64,000 nucleotides of DNA from Opacimonas immobilis. Lineage in GTDB: Bacteria > Pseudomonadota > Gammaproteobacteria > Enterobacterales > Alteromonadaceae. Position 1 is the first letter of the stretch. Each line of letters starts with the position of its first letter. This document shows positions 19,604-26,748 of this stretch, piece after piece. Location: NCBI RefSeq assembly GCF_048282545.1, contig NZ_CP182485.1, positions 558,001 through 622,000 of the forward strand. The letters are read 5' to 3'. The notes beneath the pieces are model-generated. The model was not told where the DNA came from, made no database searches, and saw nothing but the letters and a program-made list of their open reading frames with translations. Both the position numbers and the translations under genes were made by a program.

Positions 19604-19609
19604 TCACGG

Positions 19610-20194
19610 ATGATCAGAACGCTTAAACGCAAGGTCAAACACTGGGTCGAGTCAGAGCACATGTTGGCGGGGATTGGCGCAGCATCATTTGCCGAATCCA
19701 CTGTCGTACCTATCCCCATTGAGACCGTTCTGATCCCAGTGTCGCAATTACGCCGTGATAAAATTTGGCACATTGCCACCGTTGCAACCTTAGGTTGTAT
19801 TGTAGGAGCTTTATTAGGCTATGCGATTGGTCTTTGGGTGTTTAACTTGTTTGAATCGCAGATAATCAGTTTATTTGGCGATCAAGCCACGTTTGATGAC
19901 ATCATGTGGCGCATGAACACAGAAGGCTTTTGGTTTATCGTTCTTGCCGGTATTGCACCGATCCCATTGCAACTTGCGATGATTGCAGCCGGAGCATCCG
20001 GTTATCCATTAGGCTGGTATCTTGTAGCGATCGCGATTTCTCGAGTATTGCGATATTTTGGGATTGCTTGGTTGGTTTTGCGCTTTGGTGATCGTGCCGA
20101 AGCGATGTTGCGTGAATATAAGTGGAAAGCAGTGACGATCTTATCCGGATGCATCGTGATCATCTGGATAGGGCGCACGTATTTATTCAATTAG
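19610..20194 (+). CDS. YqaA/DedA-family membrane protein
   Basis: Inner-membrane protein of 194 aa with the SNARE-associated/VTT domain signature: FAESTVVPIPIETVLIP near residue 27, GALLGYAIGLWVFN, and GIAPIPLQLAMIAAGASG with the conserved glycine-rich turn. DedA-type proteins are linked to lipid transport and membrane homeostasis. The gene lies 6 bp after the amidohydrolase stop with a weak ribosome-binding site, so it is probably translated in the same operon. Confidence 0.85.
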   Translation: MIRTLKRKVKHWVESEHMLAGIGAASFAESTVVPIPIETVLIPVSQLRRDKIWHIATVATLGCIVGALLGYAIGLWVFNLFESQIISLFGDQATFDDIMWRMNTEGFWFIVLAGIAPIPLQLAMIAAGASGYPLGWYLVAIAISRVLRYFGIAWLVLRFGDRAEAMLREYKWKAVTILSGCIVIIWIGRTYLFN

Positions 20195-20222
20195 ATATAG
20201 ATAATAACAAAAGGACGACAGA

Positions 20223-21005
20223 ATGAAGGTAACAAAAAACTTGTTAATAGCAGGCTTAATGGGGCTTGCAGTTTCCAGCTTTAGCGGGTTAGCACACAAT
20301 CACGGTGACCATGGCGGTTCGGATTTAAAAAGCTTAGTCAAACAAGCGCAAAATGCCGATGGACGGCCAGAGCGTGATGCAGATCGCGACCGCAATCGCA
20401 AGCCAGCAGAAACTTTGGCGTTTTTTGGGCTTGAGCCCGACATGAAGGTGGTTGAGCTGATGCCTGGTGGCGGTTGGTATACCCGGATTTTGGCACCCGT
20501 ACTGCATGAAAAAGGCGAGTATTATGTCGCATTGGGCACTAGCCGAGTTGAGAAAAACCTCATAGGTGAAGCGCCTTTTGACAAGATCAATGTGGTCGCC
20601 AAAGATGCCAAAATCTGGCGTGAGGAAGGCGCAAAGTTGTATTCGCTAGAAATGAGCGACTACGGTGTGACCGATGCCGACATGGTGCTGACCTTCCGCA
20701 ACTACCACAACTTCGGCGAAGAGGGTCGCAAGGCCATGAACGATGCGGCGTTTAAAGCGCTTAAATCAGGCGGTATTTATGGGGTGGTTGATCACACCGC
20801 TCGACACATGGAACCCTTCAATGATTCAAACCGCCGTCGTTTCGACCCAGTCAAAGCTATTTTAGAAATACAGGCTGCGGGATTTGAGTTTGTTGGCTAT
20901 TCAGACCTACATTATCGCGAGGATGACGAATTAGAATACGAAGTGGGCGCACGCTCGGTGACTGGAAACACAGACCGTTGGACGTTGAAGTTCAAAAAAC
21001 CTTAA
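20223..21005 (+). CDS. Exported SAM-methyltransferase-like protein
   Basis: A 260-aa protein with a clear signal peptide (LLIAGLMGLAVSSFSGLA) followed by a His-rich stretch (HNHGDHGG). The rest is a class I methyltransferase fold: motif I VVELMPGGGWYTRIL near residue 75, DADMVLTFRNYHNF, and GVVDHTARHMEPF. It matches the COG4798 group of putative exported methyltransferases. Because S-adenosylmethionine is cytoplasmic, real activity is uncertain. It has a good AGGA ribosome-binding site and lies 28 bp after the YqaA gene. Confidence 0.8.
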   Translation: MKVTKNLLIAGLMGLAVSSFSGLAHNHGDHGGSDLKSLVKQAQNADGRPERDADRDRNRKPAETLAFFGLEPDMKVVELMPGGGWYTRILAPVLHEKGEYYVALGTSRVEKNLIGEAPFDKINVVAKDAKIWREEGAKLYSLEMSDYGVTDADMVLTFRNYHNFGEEGRKAMNDAAFKALKSGGIYGVVDHTARHMEPFNDSNRRRFDPVKAILEIQAAGFEFVGYSDLHYREDDELEYEVGARSVTGNTDRWTLKFKKP

Positions 21006-21271
21006 TCAAGACCTTTTTTGATCACATAGCGATACGGCTCTTGAGTGGTATCGCTTTTTAGTAATTGGTGATCCATAAATCGGCAAAAACTCGGAATATC
21101 ACGGGTTGTTGCCGGATCATCGGCGATGATCATAAGCGTTTGTCCATCCGCCATGTGCCGAATGGTTTTGCGGATCATCATTACGGGTTCAGGACAGCGC
21201 AGACCTAACGCATCAAGCGTCTGGTCGGCCTGCATTAGAACGGGTTGATGGTTTTCAGGCTGTTCGGTCAT
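21002..21271 (-). CDS. tusA: Sulfur carrier protein TusA
   Basis: An 89-aa sulfurtransferase in the relay that delivers sulfur for 2-thiouridine in tRNA. The persulfide cysteine is in ALGLRCPEPVMM, followed by IIADDPATTRDIPSFC, both diagnostic of TusA. The start giving MTEQPENHQP is preferred; a further in-frame methionine (QADQTLDALG) would give a shorter form. It lies 4 bp downstream of pyrE on the same strand and its end overlaps the convergent methyltransferase by 4 bp. Confidence 0.93.
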   Translation of the reverse strand: MTEQPENHQPVLMQADQTLDALGLRCPEPVMMIRKTIRHMADGQTLMIIADDPATTRDIPSFCRFMDHQLLKSDTTQEPYRYVIKKGLD

Positions 21272-21275
21272 GCGG

Positions 21276-21920
21276 TTAGGCAATGCCGTACTGTTTGCGA
21301 TAGGCGCGCATGGCTTGCAAGTGCTCGGCTTCATCGCCTTTTTCCGCCAAATATTCCATTACGTGCGTCATCGTCACAATGCTGACCACTTGAGTGTCAA
21401 AATCACGCTCAACTTCTTGGATTGCACTGAGCTCACCTTGGCCTTTTTCTTGTCGATCAAGGGCAATCAATACACCCGCTAATGTCGCTTGTTGTTGCGC
21501 AATAAGCTCCATAGATTCTCGGATGGCAGTCCCTGCGGTGATCACATCATCCACTAACATAATGCGCCCTTGCAAATCTGCGCCTACTAAGTTGCCACCT
21601 TCACCATGGGTTTTGGCTTCTTTGCGGTTAAAACAATAGGGAGTATCGATATTGTGCTGTGTGGATAAGGCCACGGCCGTGGTTGTAGCAATCGGAATCC
21701 CTTTGTAAGCCGGACCAAATAACACATCAAAGTCGATCTTGGCGTTCACTAAAGCCGCAGCATAACACTGACCTAAAGTGGCTAAATCTTTACCGGTATT
21801 GAATAAGCCAGCATTAAAAAAATACGGACTGACTCGTCCAGATTTGAGCGTAAATTCTCCAAATCGTAACACATTGCGCTTAATGGCAAATTCAATGAAG
21901 TCACGTTGATAATCTTGCAT
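21276..21920 (-). CDS. pyrE: Orotate phosphoribosyltransferase
   Basis: Converts orotate and PRPP to OMP in pyrimidine synthesis; cytoplasmic dimer. The 214-aa protein has the family N-terminus (EFTLKSGRVSPYFFNAGLF) and the PRPP-binding motif RIMLVDDVITAGTAI near residue 125. It sits 14 bp downstream of rph and 4 bp upstream of tusA. The rph-pyrE linkage is the same as in Escherichia coli, where rph translation affects pyrE attenuation; no obvious attenuator hairpin fits in the 14-bp gap here. Confidence 0.97.
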   Translation of the reverse strand: MQDYQRDFIEFAIKRNVLRFGEFTLKSGRVSPYFFNAGLFNTGKDLATLGQCYAAALVNAKIDFDVLFGPAYKGIPIATTTAVALSTQHNIDTPYCFNRKEAKTHGEGGNLVGADLQGRIMLVDDVITAGTAIRESMELIAQQQATLAGVLIALDRQEKGQGELSAIQEVERDFDTQVVSIVTMTHVMEYLAEKGDEAEHLQAMRAYRKQYGIA

Positions 21921-21934
21921 GGTTCAGGCGCTCC

Positions 21935-22651
21935 TTATTGATTTAATGCAGATTTTTGTGCGTTAAAAATTTCATATAAACCGTCTTTGGCCAAGCCCAA
22001 CATCTCATTGAGCTCATCAAAGCTAAACGGTTCGCCCTCAGCTGTGCCCTGTACTTCAATCAATTTACCCGATTCGGTCATGACAACATTCATGTCAGTT
22101 TCGGCTACTGAGTCTTCGGTGTATTCAAGATCAGCCACCGCTTCGCCGTTGACAACGCCCACGGATACTGCCGCAATCATGTGCTTGAGTGGATTCGTTG
22201 AGATGATATTTTTGGCGCGCATGTGATTGATGGCATCAACCAGTGCCACACAGGCACCTGAGATAGAGGCCGTGCGCGTGCCACCATCGGCTTGAATGAC
22301 ATCGCAATCCAGAGTAATGGTATTTTCGCCAAGGAGTTTCAGATCGACAGCAGCTCGTAGTGAGCGTGCAATCAAGCGCTGAATTTCTAAGGTACGACCG
22401 CCTTGCTTACCACGTGCGGCTTCGCGCTGAGAGCGAGTGTGCGTTGAGCGTGGTAGCATTGAATACTCAGCCGTAATCCAGCCTTCACCTTTGCCTTTCA
22501 TAAAGCGCGGTACACCCTCTTCTACAGTCGCGGTGCAGATGACCTTGGTGTTGCCAAATTCAATTAAGACAGAGCCTTCAGCATGACAGGTAAATTGACG
22601 GGTGATCGTCACAGGACGGATCTGGTTGGCAGTACGGCCATCAGCGCGCAT
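21935..22651 (-). CDS. rph: Ribonuclease PH
   Basis: Phosphorolytic 3'-5' exoribonuclease that trims tRNA 3' ends. At 238 aa it has the usual length. The segments RPVTITRQFTCHAEGSVLIEFG, EYSMLPRSTHTRSQREAARG, and TITLDCDVIQADGGTRTASI carry the phosphate-binding and catalytic residues. It is divergent from yicC with a 138-bp gap, the common arrangement, and leads the rph-pyrE-tusA unit. Confidence 0.97.
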   Translation of the reverse strand: MRADGRTANQIRPVTITRQFTCHAEGSVLIEFGNTKVICTATVEEGVPRFMKGKGEGWITAEYSMLPRSTHTRSQREAARGKQGGRTLEIQRLIARSLRAAVDLKLLGENTITLDCDVIQADGGTRTASISGACVALVDAINHMRAKNIISTNPLKHMIAAVSVGVVNGEAVADLEYTEDSVAETDMNVVMTESGKLIEVQGTAEGEPFSFDELNEMLGLAKDGLYEIFNAQKSALNQ

Positions 22652-22789
22652 AAAAAATCCTTAGCAGATAAACAAGCAGGTAAAATAAACGCACATATTA
22701 TAGCCCAACATGTGTGACAGCGTCATTAACCATATGGCTTAAAATAGTGTACACTAAGCGCGTTTTAATATTTTTGATAGGAAACGCCC

Positions 22790-23650
22790 GTGATTTACAG
22801 TATGACTGCCTTTGCCCGCCGAGAACTCAAAGCCGATTGGGGCTCTGCCGTGTGGGAAATTCGTTCAGTAAATCAACGTTATCTCGAAACGTCGTTTCGC
22901 TTGGTCGAGCAGTTTCGGGGACTAGAGCCAGTATTGCGCGAGCGTTTCCGCAAATCACTCCAGCGTGGCAAAGTCGAATGTACGTTGCGCTTCATGCCAG
23001 CCCCTGGCGCGTCTAGCACATTAAATGTCAATCAAGAGTTGGCGGCTGCGGTAATTGCTGCGGCTGAGAGTTTGCCGATTGAGGGGCCTGAGTCGTTGAG
23101 CCGTTTGGAAGTGTTGCAGTGGCCAGGTGTAGTGGCATCTGCCGAAGCGGATATGGATGCCATTAATGCGCAGCTGTTGGCTGAGTTTGATTTGACGCTT
23201 GCGGACTTCATCTCATCCCGTGCCGATGAAGGGGTGAACTTGAGCGAGATGATTGAACAGCGCTTAGTGGGCATTGAAGGCCAAGTGGCTTTAGTCACTG
23301 AGCGTATGCCTGAGGTGTTGGCATGGCAACAGGACAAGATTCGCTCGCGCTTTGAAGAAGCCAAGATTGAGCTGGATTCAGCCCGTGTTGAGCAGGAACT
23401 GGTATTGTTGGCACAAAAAGTCGATGTGGCCGAAGAGCTCGACCGTTTGGTATCTCATGTCGGTGAAACCCGTAAGATTCTGAAAAAAGGCGGAGCCGTT
23501 GGGCGTCGTTTGGACTTTATGATGCAGGAATTTAATCGCGAATCGAATACGTTAGGGTCGAAGTCGATCAGTGCGGAGATTACGCAAGCAGCGGTGGAGC
23601 TGAAGGTTTTGATTGAGCAGATGCGCGAGCAGATCCAGAATATCGAATAA
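22790..23650 (+). CDS. yicC: YicC endoribonuclease-family protein
   Basis: A 286-aa YicC/YloC protein; members have endoribonuclease activity in Escherichia coli and Bacillus subtilis. The family N-terminus IYSMTAFAR is followed by SVNQRYLETSFRL and the DUF1732 C-terminus with KKGGAVGRRLDFMMQEFNRESNTLGSKS. The start is GTG at 22790 with TAGGAA upstream. The 3' end of yicC is an established insertion site for SXT/R391-mobilised genomic islands in Vibrio, and here an integrase gene begins 195 bp downstream. Confidence 0.96.
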   Translation: MIYSMTAFARRELKADWGSAVWEIRSVNQRYLETSFRLVEQFRGLEPVLRERFRKSLQRGKVECTLRFMPAPGASSTLNVNQELAAAVIAAAESLPIEGPESLSRLEVLQWPGVVASAEADMDAINAQLLAEFDLTLADFISSRADEGVNLSEMIEQRLVGIEGQVALVTERMPEVLAWQQDKIRSRFEEAKIELDSARVEQELVLLAQKVDVAEELDRLVSHVGETRKILKKGGAVGRRLDFMMQEFNRESNTLGSKSISAEITQAAVELKVLIEQMREQIQNIE

Positions 23651-23677
23651 TATCCTGAGTAATTCATAGACATCCAT

Positions 23678-23707
23678 AAAGCCCTTTTTTATAAAGGGCT
23701 TTTTTAT
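23678..23707 (+). terminator. Terminator downstream of yicC
   Basis: The stem AAAGCCC(TTT) and its complement (AAA)GGGCTTT at 23678-23702 are followed by T residues, 27 bp after the yicC stop. The next feature is the integrase region. Confidence 0.88.
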
Positions 23708-23757
23708 GTTTCAGTCCAAGGAAGTCTTCATTAATCCAGCAAAATCCAGAAATAATC

Positions 23758-23810
23758 GGTGGGCAAATTGGTGGGTAAAAATGCATTTACTTACCTGAAA
23801 GTGGTGGGTA
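23758..23810. repeat. Three direct repeats of GGTGGG(C/T)A upstream of the integrase
   Basis: GGTGGGCAAA at 23758, GGTGGGTAAA at 23770 and GGTGGGTA at 23803 occur between yicC and the integrase start. Clustered short direct repeats next to a tyrosine recombinase gene are typical of integrase arm-type binding sites, so this is a candidate part of the left attachment region. The core att repeat was not identified because no matching copy is visible at the right end. Confidence 0.45.
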
Positions 23811-23844
23811 TTATCTTCCTATCTACAACTAGTCGTGAAGCATT

Positions 23845-25068
23845 ATGAGTACCGCAGGTAAGCTCACTGTCAAAACAATTCAGTCAAAAGTTAGCAAGAA
23901 TGATGTTGGTAAACATGCCGATGGTGGAGGGCTATACCTTGTCGTTCCAAAGTCCGGTTCGCCTTATTGGATGCTAAGGTACACATATAATAAAAAGCGT
24001 AAAGAAATGACTTTGGGTAAGTTAAATGACCTCAGTCTGCAAGACGCTAGGTATGAAGCCAGCACTAAAATGAAACAAGCCAGAGATGGTAAAGACCCAT
24101 TGCTCGAAAAGAAACGTGCTGAACAAGAATCCATTGTCACGGTTAATGATTTGTTTGAGGACTGGTTTGTAAGCGTGAGCCAAAGAATCAAAAACAGTCA
24201 AATTCCTGAACGCGTTTACAAAAAAGACATCGCTCCGGTTTTAGGTGAAATAAAGTTAGATCAGCTATCTGCTAGAGACATCCGAACAGTGTTGAGCAAC
24301 ATTAGTAAGAGCGGACGAGCAACTATCGCTAACGATGCTCTAGGTTACTGCAAACAGCTGTTTAACCATGCAGTAAAACTAGACTTACTCCAATATAACC
24401 CTGCACTCGCATTTTCGCAAAAAGACGCAGGTGGTATCGAGCAAGCTAGGGAACGCGCCTTAACTGAAGAAGAACTAGGTGTATTCCTACAGACCGCAAA
24501 AAAGCATATTAAACAGTTTGGTCAGGATAATTACCTAGCTGTTTTGCTTCTAGTTTGTTTGGGCGTCAGAAAGTCCGAGCTCTGTGAGGCAAAGTGGGAT
24601 GAGTTTGACCTAGATGCTGCTGTATGGAACTTACCTGCCGCAAGAAGTAAAACTAATGTAGGGATTGATATTCCATTGGCGCGACAAGTCATTAGCTGGC
24701 TAAAAGAGCTAGAAGTACGTGCATGTGGTTCGGAGTACGTATTTCCAAATCGTAGAAGTAGTAAATCGCCTCATATGGGTTCAGATACGCTGAACAGAGC
24801 GATATCTAAGATGTTTGGTAGGGAAATACGTCAATCTATGCATTCGAAGAACCTGATGGGCGATATGGAGTATTTCACAGTGCATGATTTACGAAGAACA
24901 TGTCGAACACTGTTAGCAAAACTAGGTACCTCTAGCCATGTAGCTGAAAGATGCTTGAATCACAAGCTCAAGGGTGTAGAAGCTGTGTATAATCAGCATG
25001 ATTACTTGGAGGAAAGAAGAGAAGCGCTTTGTCTACTTTCAGAAAATGTTAACAACTTAACTATCTAA
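23845..25068 (+). CDS. P4-type tyrosine integrase of the genomic island
   Basis: A 407-aa site-specific recombinase. The N-terminal arm-binding DUF4102 domain (about residues 8-90) has HADGGGLYLVVPKSGSPYW; a SAM-like core-binding domain follows; the catalytic domain has R242 in LGVRKSELCEAKWDEF, H348 and R351 in HDLRRTCRTLL, H373 in LNHKLKG, and the probable nucleophile Y382. All key residues are present, so it appears intact. Codon use is AT-richer than the preceding core genes. It is the leftmost island gene, just after yicC. Confidence 0.93.
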   Translation: MSTAGKLTVKTIQSKVSKNDVGKHADGGGLYLVVPKSGSPYWMLRYTYNKKRKEMTLGKLNDLSLQDARYEASTKMKQARDGKDPLLEKKRAEQESIVTVNDLFEDWFVSVSQRIKNSQIPERVYKKDIAPVLGEIKLDQLSARDIRTVLSNISKSGRATIANDALGYCKQLFNHAVKLDLLQYNPALAFSQKDAGGIEQARERALTEEELGVFLQTAKKHIKQFGQDNYLAVLLLVCLGVRKSELCEAKWDEFDLDAAVWNLPAARSKTNVGIDIPLARQVISWLKELEVRACGSEYVFPNRRSSKSPHMGSDTLNRAISKMFGREIRQSMHSKNLMGDMEYFTVHDLRRTCRTLLAKLGTSSHVAERCLNHKLKGVEAVYNQHDYLEERREALCLLSENVNNLTI

Positions 25069-25185
25069 TTAAAACAGCTCTCTTTTTAAAGGTCGATTAC
25101 GATCATTGTGCATTAACCAATATGTTAGGTTGGTAATACCTAGAAGGAGTGCAATACGACGTTTTATGTGAACGGCTTTGCCCAT
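25069..25185 (-). CDS. Possible 38-aa small protein convergent with the integrase
   Basis: An ATG-initiated frame of 38 codons ends exactly where the integrase stops. It has an ACGAGG sequence just before the ATG and encodes a basic peptide (14 of 38 residues are K, R or H or adjacent polar) with a central hydrophobic stretch, IALLLGITNLTYWLM. It could be a small membrane or DNA-binding protein or chance. No family was recognised. It lies in the 194-bp gap between the integrase and the left IS copy. Confidence 0.3.
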   Translation of the reverse strand: MGKAVHIKRRIALLLGITNLTYWLMHNDRNRPLKRELF

Positions 25186-25222
25186 CCTCGTGCGTTGTCA
25201 ACGTATTCTATCTAAATAAGGT

Positions 25223-25247
25223 TTATCTAAGAAAACTTCTTAGATAA
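25223..25247. repeat. Perfect 11-bp inverted repeat between integrase and left IS
   Basis: TTATCTAAGAA and its exact complement flank a 3-bp AAC spacer. There is no T-tract, so it is not a typical terminator. It lies upstream of the small minus-strand reading frame and could be an excisionase/regulator site or a remnant of an attachment region. Confidence 0.5.
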
Positions 25248-25288
25248 GGCAATGTATTCTTATGTAATCCCCCCATTTTAAACAGCAA

Positions 25289-26098
25289 TCATTCGTAGAA
25301 ATTCATTAAGCTGCCTTTAGCACAGCAGTTGGCGGTATTGGGTCGTTCATTATTATATAACCATAACCACTTCGTTGCCAACTCTTGTGCTTGAGCAACA
25401 CTTTCAAACATATGCATGTTCAGCCATTCGTGTCTTACGGTTCGATTAAAACGCTCGACATAAGCATTCTGAGTCGGTTTGCCAGGTTGGATGTAAAGTA
25501 ACGTTATGTGGCGGTTATTCGCCCAAATTACGAGTTCATTCGAGATGTATTCGGGGCCGTTATCGCATCTAATGGCACTTGGTTTGCCTCGCCATTCAAT
25601 TACTTGCTCTAGCGAACGAATAACTCGTGCGCTTGGCATAGATAAGTCCACATCAATCGCTAAGCCTTCACGATTGTAGTCATCAATGACATTAAACGTT
25701 CTTAAGCTGCGGCCATCAGCCAAGGTATCTGACATAAAATCCATTGACCACACTTGATTTTTCGCCAGCGGCACACTTAAGGCATCTGGTCTATCTCGTT
25801 TAATGCGTTTTCGCGGCTTTATCCGTAAGTTAAGTTCAAGCTCTCGGTAAATACGATAAACACGTTTGTGATTCCAACTAAATCCTTTGACGTTGCGCAA
25901 ATACAAAAAGCACAAACCGAAACCCCACTGCTTGTTGGCTTCGGTCAATCGCAATAGCCAGTCTGCAACCAATGCATTTTCGCTTGATAGCAAAGGCACA
26001 TAGCGGTAGCCACTTTCACTGATGTTGACGCAGGCACAGGCCAAACGAATACTAAACTGTCTGTCGGATACGAGTTTTTTCGCCATCTCGCGTCGCAA
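25289..26098 (-). pseudogene. IS3-family transposase OrfB, frameshifted C-terminus
   Basis: DDE transposase: first D in VWSMDFMSD, second D in AIRCDNGPEY, E in TQNAYVERFNRT. The C-terminus diverges after NNERPNTA, where a 17-bp deletion relative to the copy at 59730 removes half of a palindrome and shifts the frame. The family C-terminal segment (VGGIPPTAVLKAA in the other copy) is replaced by an unrelated tail. The three catalytic acidic residues remain, so partial activity cannot be excluded, but the gene is probably defective. Confidence 0.85.
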
Positions 26099-26106
26099 GA
26101 ATGGCG

Positions 26107-26373
26107 TTACAGCTTTCCCTCAATGATCTCCTGTCGAATGTCTGCCTTAATACACTCTTCAGCATACATCTTTTTAAGACGCTTGTTCTCGTCCTCAAGT
26201 TCTTTAAGTCGCTTCAGCATCGAAGCGTCCATACCGCCAAACTTTGCACGCCATTTATAAAACTGAGCGCTACTCATGCCATGCTCTCGACACAAATCAG
26301 GCACCGACACTCCGGCTTCGTTTTGTTTGATCATTGCCATTATTTGGCTATCACTATATTTTGATTTACGCAT
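26107..26373 (-). CDS. IS3-family transposase OrfA (intact)
   Basis: An 88-aa helix-turn-helix protein (MRKSKYSDSQIMAMIKQNE; GVSVPDLCREHGMSSAQFYKW) followed by a leucine-rich helix around KRLKELEDENKRLKK. It is the upstream reading frame of the element and normally joins OrfB by -1 ribosomal frameshifting. Unlike the right copy, this orfA has no stop codon at position 23. Confidence 0.9.
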   Translation of the reverse strand: MRKSKYSDSQIMAMIKQNEAGVSVPDLCREHGMSSAQFYKWRAKFGGMDASMLKRLKELEDENKRLKKMYAEECIKADIRQEIIEGKL

Positions 26374-26447
26374 TAGAAAACTCCTTCATTTTATTTTATT
26401 GGAATTTTCTACTTATGACTACTGTGGTTTAGTGGGGGGATTACAGT

Positions 26448-26591
26448 GGGAGTTGTTATGTGATTGATGCTGACCATAAGTTAATTGATATTTCATTTGT
26501 TGAACTGGTTGTTATGAGGGCAGGAGTTTATTCGGCAGATCGAGTTTTAGAAATGAGAGAGCAACTTAAGTCGCAACATAAAAGTCATTAA
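26448..26591 (+). pseudogene. 3' fragment of an unrecognised gene truncated by the IS
   Basis: The frame is open from the IS edge for 47 codons and ends with TAA. It contains YVIDADHKLIDISFVELVV and a charged tail VLEMREQLKSQ, with good amphipathic coding character. There is no start codon near the IS junction, so the 5' part was lost. The family was not recognised. Confidence 0.5.
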
Positions 26592-26614
26592 ATAACGAAA
26601 ATAAGGAGTCTAGA

Positions 26615-26665
26615 ATGACTTCAACAAATTCAATATTCGATCAGATTAGTAATTTTACGAAATAG
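26615..26665 (+). CDS. 16-codon open frame with strong ribosome-binding site
   Basis: AAGGAG sits 7 bp before an ATG that opens a frame of 16 codons (MTSTNSIFDQISNFTK). The site is better than that of many full genes here, so it may be a nonsense-truncated gene start or a short peptide. Directly downstream of the truncated gene at 26448. Low confidence. Confidence 0.25.
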   Translation: MTSTNSIFDQISNFTK

Positions 26666-26692
26666 CTAGCTTTTTAGTGATAGCAATAAAGC

Positions 26693-26729
26693 GAAGCTTC
26701 CAATTCATATACCTTGACTTGGAAGCTTC
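26693..26729. terminator. Inverted repeat at the end of the RND operon
   Basis: GAAGCTTCCAA and TTGGAAGCTTC form a perfect 11-bp stem with a 15-nt loop, 20 bp beyond the stop of the RND pump gene. There is no strong T-tract on either strand, so it may be a weak terminator or an mRNA-stabilising 3' hairpin. Confidence 0.5.
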
Positions 26730-26748
26730 ACAATTGATGAAAATTGAA

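Larger units (their letters stand above)
25263..26445 (-). mobile_element. IS3-family element (IS51/IS407-like), left copy, 1183 bp
   Basis: The ends are TGTAATCCCCCC and its complement GGGGGGATTACA, forming the terminal inverted repeats. It contains orfA and orfB in a -1 frame relationship, as usual for IS3-family elements. A second copy lies at 59687-60886 in the same orientation; this copy lacks 17 bp inside orfB. Flanks differ (CTTA on the left, GTGG on the right), so no target duplication is visible and the site was probably altered by later rearrangement. Confidence 0.92.
26446..26748. other. Region with a truncated gene end and a tiny open frame
   Basis: This 303-bp stretch follows the left IS copy. 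The first part (26448-26591) is open without a start codon and looks like the 3' end of a gene cut by the IS. A 16-codon frame with an AAGGAG ribosome-binding site follows at 26615-26665. The rest holds an inverted repeat at 26693-26729. No recognisable RNA gene. Confidence 0.5.
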
